From Tranzscheliella williamsii (taxonomy: Eukaryota; Basidiomycota; Ustilaginomycetes; Ustilaginales; Ustilaginaceae): DNA of 64,000 bases. The stretch spans positions 35,150 to 99,149 of the forward strand of contig JALBYF010000065.1 of assembly GCA_023212725.1 (NCBI GenBank), read 5' to 3'. Both the position numbers and the translations under genes were made by a program. Below are positions 46,933 through 55,711 of this stretch, one piece after another (position 1 is the stretch's first letter; every line of letters starts with the position of its first letter). The notes under the pieces were generated by a model, which ran no database searches, was not told the DNA's origin, and saw only the letters and a list, made by a program, of their open reading frames with translations.

Positions 46933-48402
46933 TCAGCGGGTGCGATACTGCGGCAGCACCTCTTGTCCGCCTTCGTCCTTGGTAGGCAGCCGGTTGTGGT
47001 AGGCTTGGAAGCTGCCTTCCCACTGGACGTACTCGCGCCAGTACTTGTCCAGCGCCTCTTCTTCCGGTGACTTGGCTGCTGCCTTGGGTGCTGGGGCATC
47101 GGCAGCCACGTTGCCTCTTTGTCGGTGGGCAGACGAAGACGCTGATACGGGCGAGGCGCCTGACCCAGCCTCGTATCGCGAAGCTACGCCGTTGTGGCTG
47201 CGGCCGGCGTCGCGATGCGTGGCTTGTCCCGACGGCGCCGCTCCGTCACCGGCTGAGACAGGAGCGCCATCGCTGGGGGGCGGCGGCGGTGCATCCTCCT
47301 CGGGCGGCGGTGGCGGCGGTGGTGCGCCGTCCGGTGCTGGCGGTTGTGCGTAGCCTCGGTCGTGTCCGTATCCACCATAGCCTGGCTGCGGCTGTGGTTG
47401 CTGCTGGCCCCATCCTCTCGACGCGTTGGGCCCCTGTTGCTGGCCGTAGCCGCCGCTCTGGCCGTAGCCGGCTCCGCCTCTCGGCCCACCTCCGGGTGCC
47501 TGTCCGCCATAGCCTGCCTGTCCACCCGGGGGCGCATATCCTAGGCCCATGGCATCGTAGGCCTTCTGCCACTCACCTCGAACCACTTCCACAAGGTCCT
47601 CGGCTAGCTCCTTGGCCGCCTTGATGTTCTCATCCTCCGGACCAGCAATGGCAATATGCATCGGGTCAGGCAACTCGGCGCCCGTTTCGGTTTCGAGGAA
47701 TCCGCTGCCCTGGCCCTTAATCTGCACCCTTGTGCCGGTCTCGGTCTGAATGTACTTGACAAACATGCCTCCTGGCCCTACCACCTTGGACCGGATATTG
47801 AAGTTTCGGAGGCTCTCCAGGTTGATAAAAACCTTCTCTTCGGGCCACTTGCGCCTTTCGCGCGGCGGCGGTCGTTGACTTTCGTAGTCCAGCCGGCGCT
47901 GGTGCCTGTCCTCGATCAGCTGAGGCATCTCCTGGTTCATCAGATCGGTGAGCTTGGCTATCGCCGCATCTAGAACTTCTTGAGAGGCAGCACTGATATG
48001 TAGATAGAGCGGCGGATCCTCTTTGGTTGCCAGGGTCTTGTCCGGGTACCATGTACCTTTGGTGGTGATCACTGCGCCGGTCTCCTGGTGAATCTGATGC
48101 TGCGTCTGGCCCTTGGTGAGCATGTATCGATTGCGTTGGTCGTTGATCTCCACATCATGCGTGAATGCATGATCGTGCGGATCCTTGTGCTCTTTCTTGG
48201 CCACTTCGCCTGCCGAGGGAGACCGCTGATCCTCTTTGGTCGTCGCCGAGCGTTGCGGTGCAAACTGGGCAGCAATCCTAGCGGCAGCGGCAGCAGCAGC
48301 AGTGGCAGCCGCTGCTGCATCAATGGGCTTGGATGCCGCAGGTGCAGACGCCGAAGAAGACGCCTCTGCGTCCTTTGTCGGACTGTCCCAGCGGCTCGAC
48401 AT
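46933..48402 (-). CDS. KHDC4/BLOM7-like KH-domain RNA-binding protein
   Basis: The 489-aa protein has two KH-type domains as in human KHDC4 (BLOM7), a factor linked to pre-mRNA splicing. The first (about 84-155) reads VEINDQRNRYMLTKGQTQHQI, close to the KHDC4 pattern with its RGQTQ-E core. The second (about 190-280) contains SKVVGPGGMFVKYIQTETGT with the GPGG loop at 209-212, then VQIKGQGSGFLE. An Ala run (about 29-41) precedes them. The second half is Gly/Gln/Tyr-rich and then Pro-rich, like RNA-granule proteins, and ends in a short SPEEEALDKYWREYVQWEGSF-type segment that looks conserved. A nuclear role in splicing is inferred from the family. Single exon; the ATG has good context. Confidence 0.82.
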   Translation of the reverse strand: MSSRWDSPTKDAEASSSASAPAASKPIDAAAAATAAAAAAARIAAQFAPQRSATTKEDQRSPSAGEVAKKEHKDPHDHAFTHDVEINDQRNRYMLTKGQTQHQIHQETGAVITTKGTWYPDKTLATKEDPPLYLHISAASQEVLDAAIAKLTDLMNQEMPQLIEDRHQRRLDYESQRPPPRERRKWPEEKVFINLESLRNFNIRSKVVGPGGMFVKYIQTETGTRVQIKGQGSGFLETETGAELPDPMHIAIAGPEDENIKAAKELAEDLVEVVRGEWQKAYDAMGLGYAPPGGQAGYGGQAPGGGPRGGAGYGQSGGYGQQQGPNASRGWGQQQPQPQPGYGGYGHDRGYAQPPAPDGAPPPPPPPEEDAPPPPPSDGAPVSAGDGAAPSGQATHRDAGRSHNGVASRYEAGSGASPVSASSSAHRQRGNVAADAPAPKAAAKSPEEEALDKYWREYVQWEGSFQAYHNRLPTKDEGGQEVLPQYRTR

Positions 48403-49127
48403 CCTACTTGCTCTTGCTGTGATGGTGCTGCAGAAACGAGCGGCCGCCTTTCAACTGCAACGTAGCGACCAAGGACCCTGAATGCGGATGCAGACAATAA
48501 GTTTGATTGAGACTGGCTTCTATCAGCTCATCGTGAATCTTCCGATCACAAGTTCAGCCCGAGCCAAAATCAGATCTAACACTACTACTCCTTTCTTCCT
48601 CGAGACGACACCCCATCGATCTGTGTCGTCGTTACAGTGTGAGTAGCAGTAGCAGCGGCCCAAAGATCTCCGTATCTGCGCATAGATCTGCGGAGAGCTG
48701 AGATGACCGACTTCTCCCATGTGCCGCCTTGCGCCTCGCCGACTTGTTATTCGAGATCCGGGTTCAGGCCTCACATGAGTCGGGGATACAAACTTGTCGT
48801 CCTCATCGGTTCGGCGATGACGCGGGAGCCATTCACAATCCCATTCCTATGCCTTGCCTGCCTTTGGATCTAGTGAGGAGGGGAGAATGAGTAATACTCG
48901 AGGCGGAGAAATCCAACATTCTGAGATTACAGCAGGCGCGTGCTCTGTGAACTTGGCTTCGACCGGGCCAATGCTGACCATCTTGGGCGTGGACGGACCA
49001 AGTATAACTCATCTCTCTCTTGCCCCGATCCTTGGAATCTTCTTCGCCCGCCCCTCCAACCTACCATCTCTTTTTTACTCCTTCCTTCTCGGTCCCGCTG
49101 CTCGCCACCAGAACAGCCAGTCGCAAT
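48403..49127. other. Divergent intergenic region (KHDC4-like / glucose-6-phosphate isomerase)
   Basis: This 0.7-kb region holds both promoters. It contains a shorter relative of the repeated motif, TCACAATC at 48833, and a pyrimidine-rich stretch just before the isomerase start. No gene is seen. Confidence 0.5.
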
Positions 49128-50792
49128 ATGGCTCACAAACTCGCCTCTTCTCAGCCCGCTTGGGAAAAGCTGCAGCAGCTTTACAACGCCAAGGGCAAGC
49201 AGATCAACCTCTCCCAGGCCTTCAAAGCCGACCCTGAGCGCTTCGACAAATACTCGCGAGAATGGCAGTCCAAGAACACCGACGCACGTATCCTGCTCGA
49301 CTATTCCAAGAATCTGATCGATGACGAAGTGTTTAGCCAGCTGCTCGCGCTCGCCGAGCAGGCCGAGGTCAAGCAGCAGATCGACGCCATGTTCGCTGGC
49401 GAGCACATCAACACCTCGGAAGACCGCGCTGTTCTTCACGTTGCCCTCCGTGACATTCCCGGTGACTTCAACATCAAAGAGGCTGGTGTCGACGAGGTCA
49501 AGCCCGAGCTGGAGCACATGAAGCAGTTCTCCGATGCCGTCCGATCCGGTGCCTGGAAGGGATACACCGGCAAGTCGATCAAGAGCATCGTCAACATTGG
49601 CATTGGCGGATCCGACCTTGGCCCCATGATGGTCACCGAGGCGCTCAAGCCCTACGCCAAGCGCGACCTTGACGCCCACTTTGTCTCCAACATTGATGGC
49701 ACCCACATGGCCGAGACCCTTCGACTCTGTGACCCCGAATCGACCGTCTTTATTGTTGCTTCCAAGACCTTTACCACCCAGGAAACCATCACGAACGCCA
49801 CCACAGCCCGAGACTGGTTCCTCGAACATGCCAAAGACAAGGCGCACGTCGCCAAGCACTTTGTGGCTCTCAGCACCAACGTCAAGGCCGCCACCGACTT
49901 TGGCATCGCCAAGGAAAACATGTTCAAGTTTTGGGACTGGGTCGGAGGCCGATACTCGCTCTGGTCGGCTATCGGCCTTTCCATCGCCATTGTGATCGGC
50001 TATGAAAACTTTGAGCAGCTTCTCAGCGGAGCTCACGAGATGGATCTGCACTTCAAGAACACCCCACTCAAGGACAACTTGCCTGCCACCCTGGCGCTCC
50101 TCGGAATCTGGTATAACGACTTTTTTGGCGCCGAAACGCAGGCCATCTTGCCGTACGACCAGTACATGCACAAGTTTGCCGACTACTTCCAGCAGGGAGA
50201 CATGGAGTCCAACGGCAAATTCATCACCAAAAACTCGGAGCGTGTCAACTACCACACTGGCCCGATCATCTGGGGCCAGGCCGGCACCAACGGCCAGCAC
50301 GCTTTTTACCAGCTGATCCACCAGGGCACCAAGCTGATTCCGTGCGACTTTATTGCGCCTGTTCAGACGCAGAACCCGCTGGGCAAGCACCACGAGATTC
50401 TGCTCTCCAACTTCTTTGCCCAGCCCGAGGCGCTCGCGTTTGGCAAGTCCGAGGAGGAGGTCAGGAAGGAGCTGGGAGAGCAGGCGAGCAACGGCTTCTT
50501 GGTCAAGTCCAAGGTGTTTGAGGGCAACCGGCCGACCAACTCGATCATGGTGGAAAAGGTGACGCCGGCGACGCTGGGCGCGCTCATTGCGCTCTACGAG
50601 CACAAGATCGCCGTGCAGGGCTTTGTCTGGTCCATCAACTCGTACGACCAGATGGGCGTCGAGCTCGGCAAGGTGCTCGCCAAAAAGATCCTCCCGCTCC
50701 TCGACGGCAAAGACACGGCCAAGGTCGACGCCGCCGGCCACGACGCCTCCACCTCCGGCCTCATCAAGTTCTTCCTCGCCAACCGCACCTGA
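49128..50792 (+). CDS. PGI1: Glucose-6-phosphate isomerase
   Basis: This cytosolic glycolytic enzyme interconverts glucose-6-phosphate and fructose-6-phosphate. The start [12 protein letters not shown] at 49128 gives 554 aa, the same length as the yeast enzyme; the frame extends 36 codons upstream, but that stretch is pyrimidine-rich leader. Family motifs are complete: [16 protein letters not shown] phosphate loop ([14 protein letters not shown]), SKTFTTQET, the signature [20 protein letters not shown], and [18 protein letters not shown] with the catalytic His region, then the C-terminal signature [16 protein letters not shown]. Nothing is unusual. It is convergent with the HMG-box gene. Confidence 0.97.
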   Translation: MAHKLASSQPAWEKLQQLYNAKGKQINLSQAFKADPERFDKYSREWQSKNTDARILLDYSKNLIDDEVFSQLLALAEQAEVKQQIDAMFAGEHINTSEDRAVLHVALRDIPGDFNIKEAGVDEVKPELEHMKQFSDAVRSGAWKGYTGKSIKSIVNIGIGGSDLGPMMVTEALKPYAKRDLDAHFVSNIDGTHMAETLRLCDPESTVFIVASKTFTTQETITNATTARDWFLEHAKDKAHVAKHFVALSTNVKAATDFGIAKENMFKFWDWVGGRYSLWSAIGLSIAIVIGYENFEQLLSGAHEMDLHFKNTPLKDNLPATLALLGIWYNDFFGAETQAILPYDQYMHKFADYFQQGDMESNGKFITKNSERVNYHTGPIIWGQAGTNGQHAFYQLIHQGTKLIPCDFIAPVQTQNPLGKHHEILLSNFFAQPEALAFGKSEEEVRKELGEQASNGFLVKSKVFEGNRPTNSIMVEKVTPATLGALIALYEHKIAVQGFVWSINSYDQMGVELGKVLAKKILPLLDGKDTAKVDAAGHDASTSGLIKFFLANRT

Positions 50793-51102
50793 CTCCACCC
50801 CGCGCGTCCCCGCATGTAGCTCCACCCCCCACCGCCCCGTGTCGATTCGGCCGTTCACATGCACACCATCGCCGGTCCTACACACACACGCACAGGCCAC
50901 AATGCGCAGAGCAATATCATATCGGCAGTTCCATTGGCTAGTAGGGCGTGTCTACGGAGGCAGAGCCAGCCCACTTGCTGGGACTGAGTAGCACTCGTGC
51001 GGCGACGGAACCTCGTCCATGGACCGTACTGCTGCTGAGCCATCTTGCCACGTTCGGATGAAGGAGGAAGGAGGGAAATAGGTCCGTTTCGCGTTGAGTT
51101 GG
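50793..51102. other. Convergent 3' region
   Basis: This lies between the stops of the isomerase and HMG-box genes. It holds the 3' UTRs and nothing else that I can see apart from a short CA-rich run near 50880. Confidence 0.5.
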
Positions 51103-51999
51103 TCATAAGGCCTCGTGGGCCTTGTTGTACTCGTCGATGTCTTTGCGGTACTGTTCCAAGGCGCCAAGTGCGCGCTGCTCGAAGGGGGCCTTTTCGTCGG
51201 CGGTCATCTGCTTCCAGGTCTCGCCGCCCTTCTTGCTGAACTCGGTGATGTTGGGGATTGAGGCCTGCTTGGATCTCAGGTCGCTGAGGTACTCGAAGAA
51301 GGCAGAGTTGGGACGCTTGGGCTTGGCGGGGTCGCGAAGGAAGGCGGTGCCCTTGATGCCCTTCTTCTTCTGCGCCGAGATGTACGCGTTCTGACGCTTG
51401 ATGTCGTCGGCGGAGAGAGACGCCTTCCACCTGGCTAGCGCCGTTTCGTATTCAGCCTTCTCCTTGTCGTGCATGGATTCATACTTGGCCTTCTCCGTGG
51501 CGGAGAAGCTGGACCATTCGGCTCCGACAGCCTTGGCCATCTTGACAATATCGGCGACCTTGTTGCCGGTCTTGGTAGAGGTGCGCTGGAACTCGGGCTC
51601 GCCCTTGAGCTGGGCCACCCGTTCGGACATGTAGATCAAGAAGGACGACCTCAGGGTAGGCTTGCTTGCCGAGGGCAAAGGGATCAGCTTGCCGTTGGCG
51701 TCCCTCGCTTGCCATGGCTTCAGCTTCTCCTTCTTGGGTTTGGCGGCCTTGGCCTTAGTAGACGCAGCGCGCTTGGTAGTCTTGGGAGCCGCGCTGGCCT
51801 TGGCCGATTTAGTAGAGGGGGACGACGTGCTGGAGCTGCGCTTCCTGACAACCTTGCCGGCAGCAGCGGCCGTGGCGAAGGTGGAGACGGCCGGCAACTG
51901 TACCGCCCTGGGGAGAACGAGACGCTTGACAGCCAGCTGCTGCGCAGGGGCAGCAAGCGGACGCAGCGCACTCCTGATAAGAAAAGGCAAACCGAGCAT
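51103..51999 (-). CDS. Mitochondrial HMG-box protein (Abf2/TFAM-like)
   Basis: The 298-aa protein has two HMG boxes, at about residues 108-190 (SSFLIYMSERVAQLKG ... AEWSSFSATEKAKYESMHDKEK) and 223-292 (DPAKPKRPNSAFFEYLSDLR ... KMTADEK-like and ALEQYRKDIDEY). The first 50 residues are Arg/Ala-rich without acids, a good mitochondrial presequence, and a Lys/Ser/Ala-rich linker follows. This is the arrangement of Abf2 and TFAM, which package mitochondrial DNA. Box 1 carries an insertion of about 15 residues after EFQR, so it is the more divergent box. A nuclear HMG protein cannot be fully excluded, but the presequence argues against it. Confidence 0.85.
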   Translation of the reverse strand: MLGLPFLIRSALRPLAAPAQQLAVKRLVLPRAVQLPAVSTFATAAAAGKVVRKRSSSTSSPSTKSAKASAAPKTTKRAASTKAKAAKPKKEKLKPWQARDANGKLIPLPSASKPTLRSSFLIYMSERVAQLKGEPEFQRTSTKTGNKVADIVKMAKAVGAEWSSFSATEKAKYESMHDKEKAEYETALARWKASLSADDIKRQNAYISAQKKKGIKGTAFLRDPAKPKRPNSAFFEYLSDLRSKQASIPNITEFSKKGGETWKQMTADEKAPFEQRALGALEQYRKDIDEYNKAHEAL

Positions 52000-52183
52000 G
52001 GCGGGAGCAACTAGTAGCGGTGTAGCTGAGCAGCTGTGACGAGGTGGTGATGATGGTAGACGTAGAAACGAACGGCGGAAGCCAAGCGGCAGAAAACACT
52101 TGGAACAATAAACGGAACGCGTCGTTCAGACGAGAGGATGACTGCTAACGTACGAATGTGGTGAAACGGGAACGATGCATGGG

Positions 52184-52201
52184 TGGATGGATGGATGGAT
52201 G
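52184..52201. repeat. TGGA tetranucleotide run
   Basis: Four to five copies of TGGA in the leader side of the HMG-box gene. Confidence 0.8.
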
Positions 52202-52314
52202 CTACGGATTAGAGCAGCGACAGATGCGGCCTCACAAGACCTCACGACGCGCCTTGGCTACAACTTGGTGCGCACGGCTCACGTTCACGCGACTACAAGC
52301 TAGGCGGTCTAACA

Positions 52315-52323
52315 AATCACAAT
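52315..52323 (+). promoter_or_regulatory. AATCACAAT motif, copy 6
   Basis: Exact 9-mer followed by TCACATTC, 166 bp before the SNAPC1-like start codon and about 315 bp from the HMG-box start on the other side. Confidence 0.4.
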
Positions 52324-52489
52324 TCACATTCATGATTCAATCGGTGGCCGTGAACCCTATCATTGCGAATACTTGCCTGGCTGCACGACGACGAAGCTTG
52401 CATCTATCTAACTTTTGATTTCGAGCGTGCGTTCGGTCCTTTCCTTTAGCTACCACACTCTCTTCCAGGGATCGACCAAATGAGGTGGC

Positions 52490-54283
52490 ATGGCTGGTTC
52501 GAGGAAACGAAGGCGGGCTGATGGCCGACTGGCGTCACCTCCCTTGGCTCCGTCGCCGCTTCTAACGCGCAATCTGCAGCTGCTGCCTGTGGGTTTGACT
52601 CAGCTACCCAACGATGCCGAATTTGTCCGCAGACTGAGAAGCGACATCGACGACCTGTTAACGACCTTCTCCGATCGCTGCCTCCTTGCGCTGCTTGTAC
52701 AGCAGCGCGTTGCGGCGGCAAAGGACGCAACGGAGCAGCTTGGCTCTACCTCTGCCTCCGCAACAACGGCCCGAGATGGACTGGAACCCGCGGCACGGAC
52801 CTCTGTCTATTCGATTTTCATCGATGTCTGGATAGAGAAGGGCTGGGACTATGCTCAGTTCGCCTTTGGCGACCATGCAGACAGCAAATCTGCGTTCGGT
52901 GACAGCATATGCCGCGTCCTCCTTGAGCACCTCTTTCCGCTCGTGAATCACCGCAAGCGCGTCCACCACGACCATGGCTACGACCACGAGCCTCGTATCC
53001 AGTTTCACGACCTTAGGCAACTGCTGCACGTCGTAGCTGTCGTCTTCGCCCTGTATACCTTCTGGGACACTCAGCTCTACCCAACCAGTGGCATCGGTGT
53101 CAAGTACTGCCGCAGATCTATGCATCGCATTCCGATCGAGCAAGACTACTACGATTGGCTGCTCGAAGTACCCCAGGCGGTAATGCAGCATCTGACCGCT
53201 GAACCGCTGGCAGCAAAACAAGCTCCGAGCATTACGCTGCAGGTGACCGACATCCTGCTCCGCCTCTGCGGCAATCCGCGGCCCAGCGCAGTTCCGGTTC
53301 CGGCCAGCGAGCCTGTTCAGCCAAGCCCGCAGCAGCAGAAAGGTAAACAGAGAGATCTAAGCATGAACGACGCCGTCTCTCCCGCGGGTGGGAGTATGCC
53401 GGCCGTTTTCGAGATTCTCCCATGTTCGGTATATGCGACCCGGATGCCTCGCATCTGGCCTTCAGTACGCATTATGTCGACGATGCAGGCGAATAAGGAG
53501 TTTGGACGGATCGGCAAGATCGTGCGGATGCAAGAGCCGCATGTCCGCTGCCCTGCCCACCCAGCTAAGTCTGGGCGGGCCGTACCCGAGAAAGGTAGCA
53601 AAGGAACCGGTAATACGGACGCCCCACCAGAAACGCTGGCGGCCGAGGTGGTCGCAGGTCTTTCCCGCGGCGACTTGATGCGCATCCGCACCCGGCAGAG
53701 ACTCGAGATAGCCAGTGCGGACCGTACGCTGTCTGTCGCTATGCCGTTGTCGTCGGCAAAGGAGCGGGTCGGTGCAGATGTCGCCAGTGCCTCGCAACCT
53801 AAGGATTCCACGCCCAGCGCGCACGGGTCAGCGCAGGGTCGAACGTATCGGTATCGGCTGGAGACGCCTGGGTGGGTGGGCACGGCGCGCTACACGGCGC
53901 GGATGCAACCGTGGCTGGACACGGCGAGTGACCCGTTGCAGGTGGCGCTCGATCGGCTGGGCGAGAGCCAGCGGCGGTATGCGGAGGCGCGCGCGCAGGT
54001 CATGTGTGCCGACGGTCACGCCGAGGCACCCGCCGGCGCGCGTGCACTGCCGGTGCCTGTCGACCTGGGCAAGGCCGTGCTGGACAGCGTCCGTGCCGCC
54101 CGCGCCGGACCCTCCCCCACCGCGGCATCCGCCCTGCCGGACCCGCTTGCGGCAACCCTGCGCGTCGACGCCGAAGAGCCGCTCTCCATCCACGCGCTCC
54201 TGCACATCGCCGCAGCAAGGACGCGCGACGCCGCACTGGCGCGCCTCCCCGCCAGCACCGCTGACCCCCGCGTCGCGCGTTAG
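52490..54283 (+). CDS. SNAPC1 (SNAP43)-like protein, probable snRNA-activating complex subunit
   Basis: The 597-aa protein has an N-terminal half (about 38-235) that follows the SNAPC1 pattern: FVRRLRSDIDDLLTTF, then SIFIDVWIEKGWDYAQFAF, a helix leading to a YFLPP-like position (LLEHLFPLV), and the tell-tale VVFALYTFWDTQLYPTSGIGVKY, which parallels the ALYLLYGLYNTQ...KIRV core of human SNAP43. SNAPc binds the proximal element of snRNA promoters for RNA polymerase II and III. The second half is Ala/Arg-rich and not recognisable. A basic KRRR cluster at the N-terminus could act in nuclear import. I rely on remembered family pattern; alternative functions remain open. Confidence 0.6.
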   Translation: MAGSRKRRRADGRLASPPLAPSPLLTRNLQLLPVGLTQLPNDAEFVRRLRSDIDDLLTTFSDRCLLALLVQQRVAAAKDATEQLGSTSASATTARDGLEPAARTSVYSIFIDVWIEKGWDYAQFAFGDHADSKSAFGDSICRVLLEHLFPLVNHRKRVHHDHGYDHEPRIQFHDLRQLLHVVAVVFALYTFWDTQLYPTSGIGVKYCRRSMHRIPIEQDYYDWLLEVPQAVMQHLTAEPLAAKQAPSITLQVTDILLRLCGNPRPSAVPVPASEPVQPSPQQQKGKQRDLSMNDAVSPAGGSMPAVFEILPCSVYATRMPRIWPSVRIMSTMQANKEFGRIGKIVRMQEPHVRCPAHPAKSGRAVPEKGSKGTGNTDAPPETLAAEVVAGLSRGDLMRIRTRQRLEIASADRTLSVAMPLSSAKERVGADVASASQPKDSTPSAHGSAQGRTYRYRLETPGWVGTARYTARMQPWLDTASDPLQVALDRLGESQRRYAEARAQVMCADGHAEAPAGARALPVPVDLGKAVLDSVRAARAGPSPTAASALPDPLAATLRVDAEEPLSIHALLHIAAARTRDAALARLPASTADPRVAR

Positions 54284-54391
54284 AATACGATACTCGCTGC
54301 AGGCACAGGCAACTTTTTACCGACGTAGGATGCGTGTGAAGGCGGTGCGTGTCCGTAGTACAGATGAGTGGCGGAAGTGTGGGGGTGAGGA

Positions 54392-55711
54392 CTAGCGGAC
54401 GGGCTCGGACGCGGAGGGGTTGCGGGAGGGCTGTTCTGGCCACCACTTGGGGAACCAGGGGCGGAGTAGGAGGGGCGTGCCGTCGTGGGCTTCGATGGAG
54501 AGTTGGAGGGCGTCGGCGGGGGCGTCGGGGGAGGGGGGATGCCAGCGGAGTGCCTGCTCGAGGCGGAGGCAGGCGAGGCCGATGTTGTGGATGCCGCTGG
54601 TGAATTTGCCTGCGGCCTTGGGGCGGGCGGGTGTGGCGGCGGGGTCGCGCGCGCCAAGCGGCCGGCTGCGCACCTCGGCCAGCGTCGCCGGCAGTGCAAA
54701 TGCAACGCCGCGCTCCACCGCCAGCGCATCCGGCACCGCGCTCCCCACCTCGTAGAGACTCACGGGCACGATCCGCTTGCGGACGACACCGGTGTGGTGC
54801 GTCCGCGCCGTCAGCTCCTGCCCCACATAGCAACCCTTGCGGAAGTCAATGGCATGCATGTAGTCCAGATTGTTCTCCAGCGGCAGCGCGGATCCCGTCG
54901 GCAAGTCGAGCGCCCCCTCGGCAACACCATTGAGGATGCGGTGTATCGTGTACTCTTCCGGCGCGACGCGCTCGATCGATGCCGACGCGAGCGCGGCCGA
55001 CACATCCGTCGAAGCCGGGAAGACGCCGCGCAGACCCACACCGGGACTGCGCGGATCTTCTGCCAAGGAGAGCGAGCCGAGACCCGCAGGCGGCGCCGGC
55101 CGCGAAGTACAGTGGAGCGCTGACGCGCCGTGCCACGCCTGCACAACGCTGTAGCGCTCGCTGGCATCGGCGAGCTTGACCTTGGAGCGCAGCTTGAAAC
55201 GCTTGATGAAGCCGAGCAGCTCCGGGAGCGTGCGGGCGTCGGTGTCGATCAGCCAGTGTGGCTCGTCCGCCGGGACATCCGCCGACGATGGTGCACGATG
55301 CAGAAAGGCATCCGCGAGCATGCGTCCGTTCGGATGCATAAACGCTACCAAGAGCATCTCGGTCTCCCCCTTCTCCAGCTGCCGCACATCGTTGCTGACC
55401 AGGCCCTGGAACAGCTTCACTGTGTCTCGCCCCGAAACCTCGATCACGCCGCGGTTGGGCACGGTGGTCTGCTTCCATGACGCCGGGCTTGGCGGCTCAG
55501 CGGTGGCGCTCCTTGTTGTGAGCCCTGAAGAGAAGTATCTCCCACGGGCTGTCCAGGTCGGAGCGGAAACCGATCGACTCTCTCGAGCGGCACGGTGCGA
55601 GCTGCCCAAGATTCTTCGCGACACGGTAGGGGCTGCCGCAGTCACAGCTTTGTTGGCTGCGAACGAGGTCGCCGCCCTCAGAGGCGAGAAACCCGGTGCT
55701 GAGACTGACAT
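54392..55711 (-). CDS. IBA57: Iba57/Caf17-type mitochondrial iron-sulfur assembly factor
   Basis: The 439-aa protein belongs to the folate-binding GcvT-like family that helps build 4Fe-4S clusters on aconitase-type and radical-SAM proteins in mitochondria. Evidence: a Ser/Arg-rich presequence of about 80 residues, the start of the fold VIEVSGRDTVKLFQGLVSNDVRQL, PNGRMLADAFLHR, and near residue 290 the family hallmark DFRKGCYVGQELTART, whose Cys is essential in homologues. The following TGVVRKRIVPVSL is also typical. Some loops are Pro/Ala-rich and longer than in yeast. Its partners should be Isa1 and Isa2, which are not in this window. Confidence 0.93.
   Translation of the reverse strand: MSVSAPGFSPLRAATSFAANKAVTAAAPTVSRRILGSSHRAARESRSVSAPTWTARGRYFSSGLTTRSATAEPPSPASWKQTTVPNRGVIEVSGRDTVKLFQGLVSNDVRQLEKGETEMLLVAFMHPNGRMLADAFLHRAPSSADVPADEPHWLIDTDARTLPELLGFIKRFKLRSKVKLADASERYSVVQAWHGASALHCTSRPAPPAGLGSLSLAEDPRSPGVGLRGVFPASTDVSAALASASIERVAPEEYTIHRILNGVAEGALDLPTGSALPLENNLDYMHAIDFRKGCYVGQELTARTHHTGVVRKRIVPVSLYEVGSAVPDALAVERGVAFALPATLAEVRSRPLGARDPAATPARPKAAGKFTSGIHNIGLACLRLEQALRWHPPSPDAPADALQLSIEAHDGTPLLLRPWFPKWWPEQPSRNPSASEPVR

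Larger units (their letters stand above)
52000..52489. other. Divergent intergenic region (HMG-box / SNAPC1-like)
   Basis: This contains a short TGGA tetranucleotide run (52184-52201) and the sixth AATCACAAT motif. No gene is seen. Confidence 0.55.

Noticed and set aside
48927..50900. 657-codon frame antisense to the glucose-6-phosphate isomerase gene
   Set aside because: It mirrors the strongly biased codons of a highly expressed gene; its sequence is repetitive Val/Leu/Gly/Asp with no domain.
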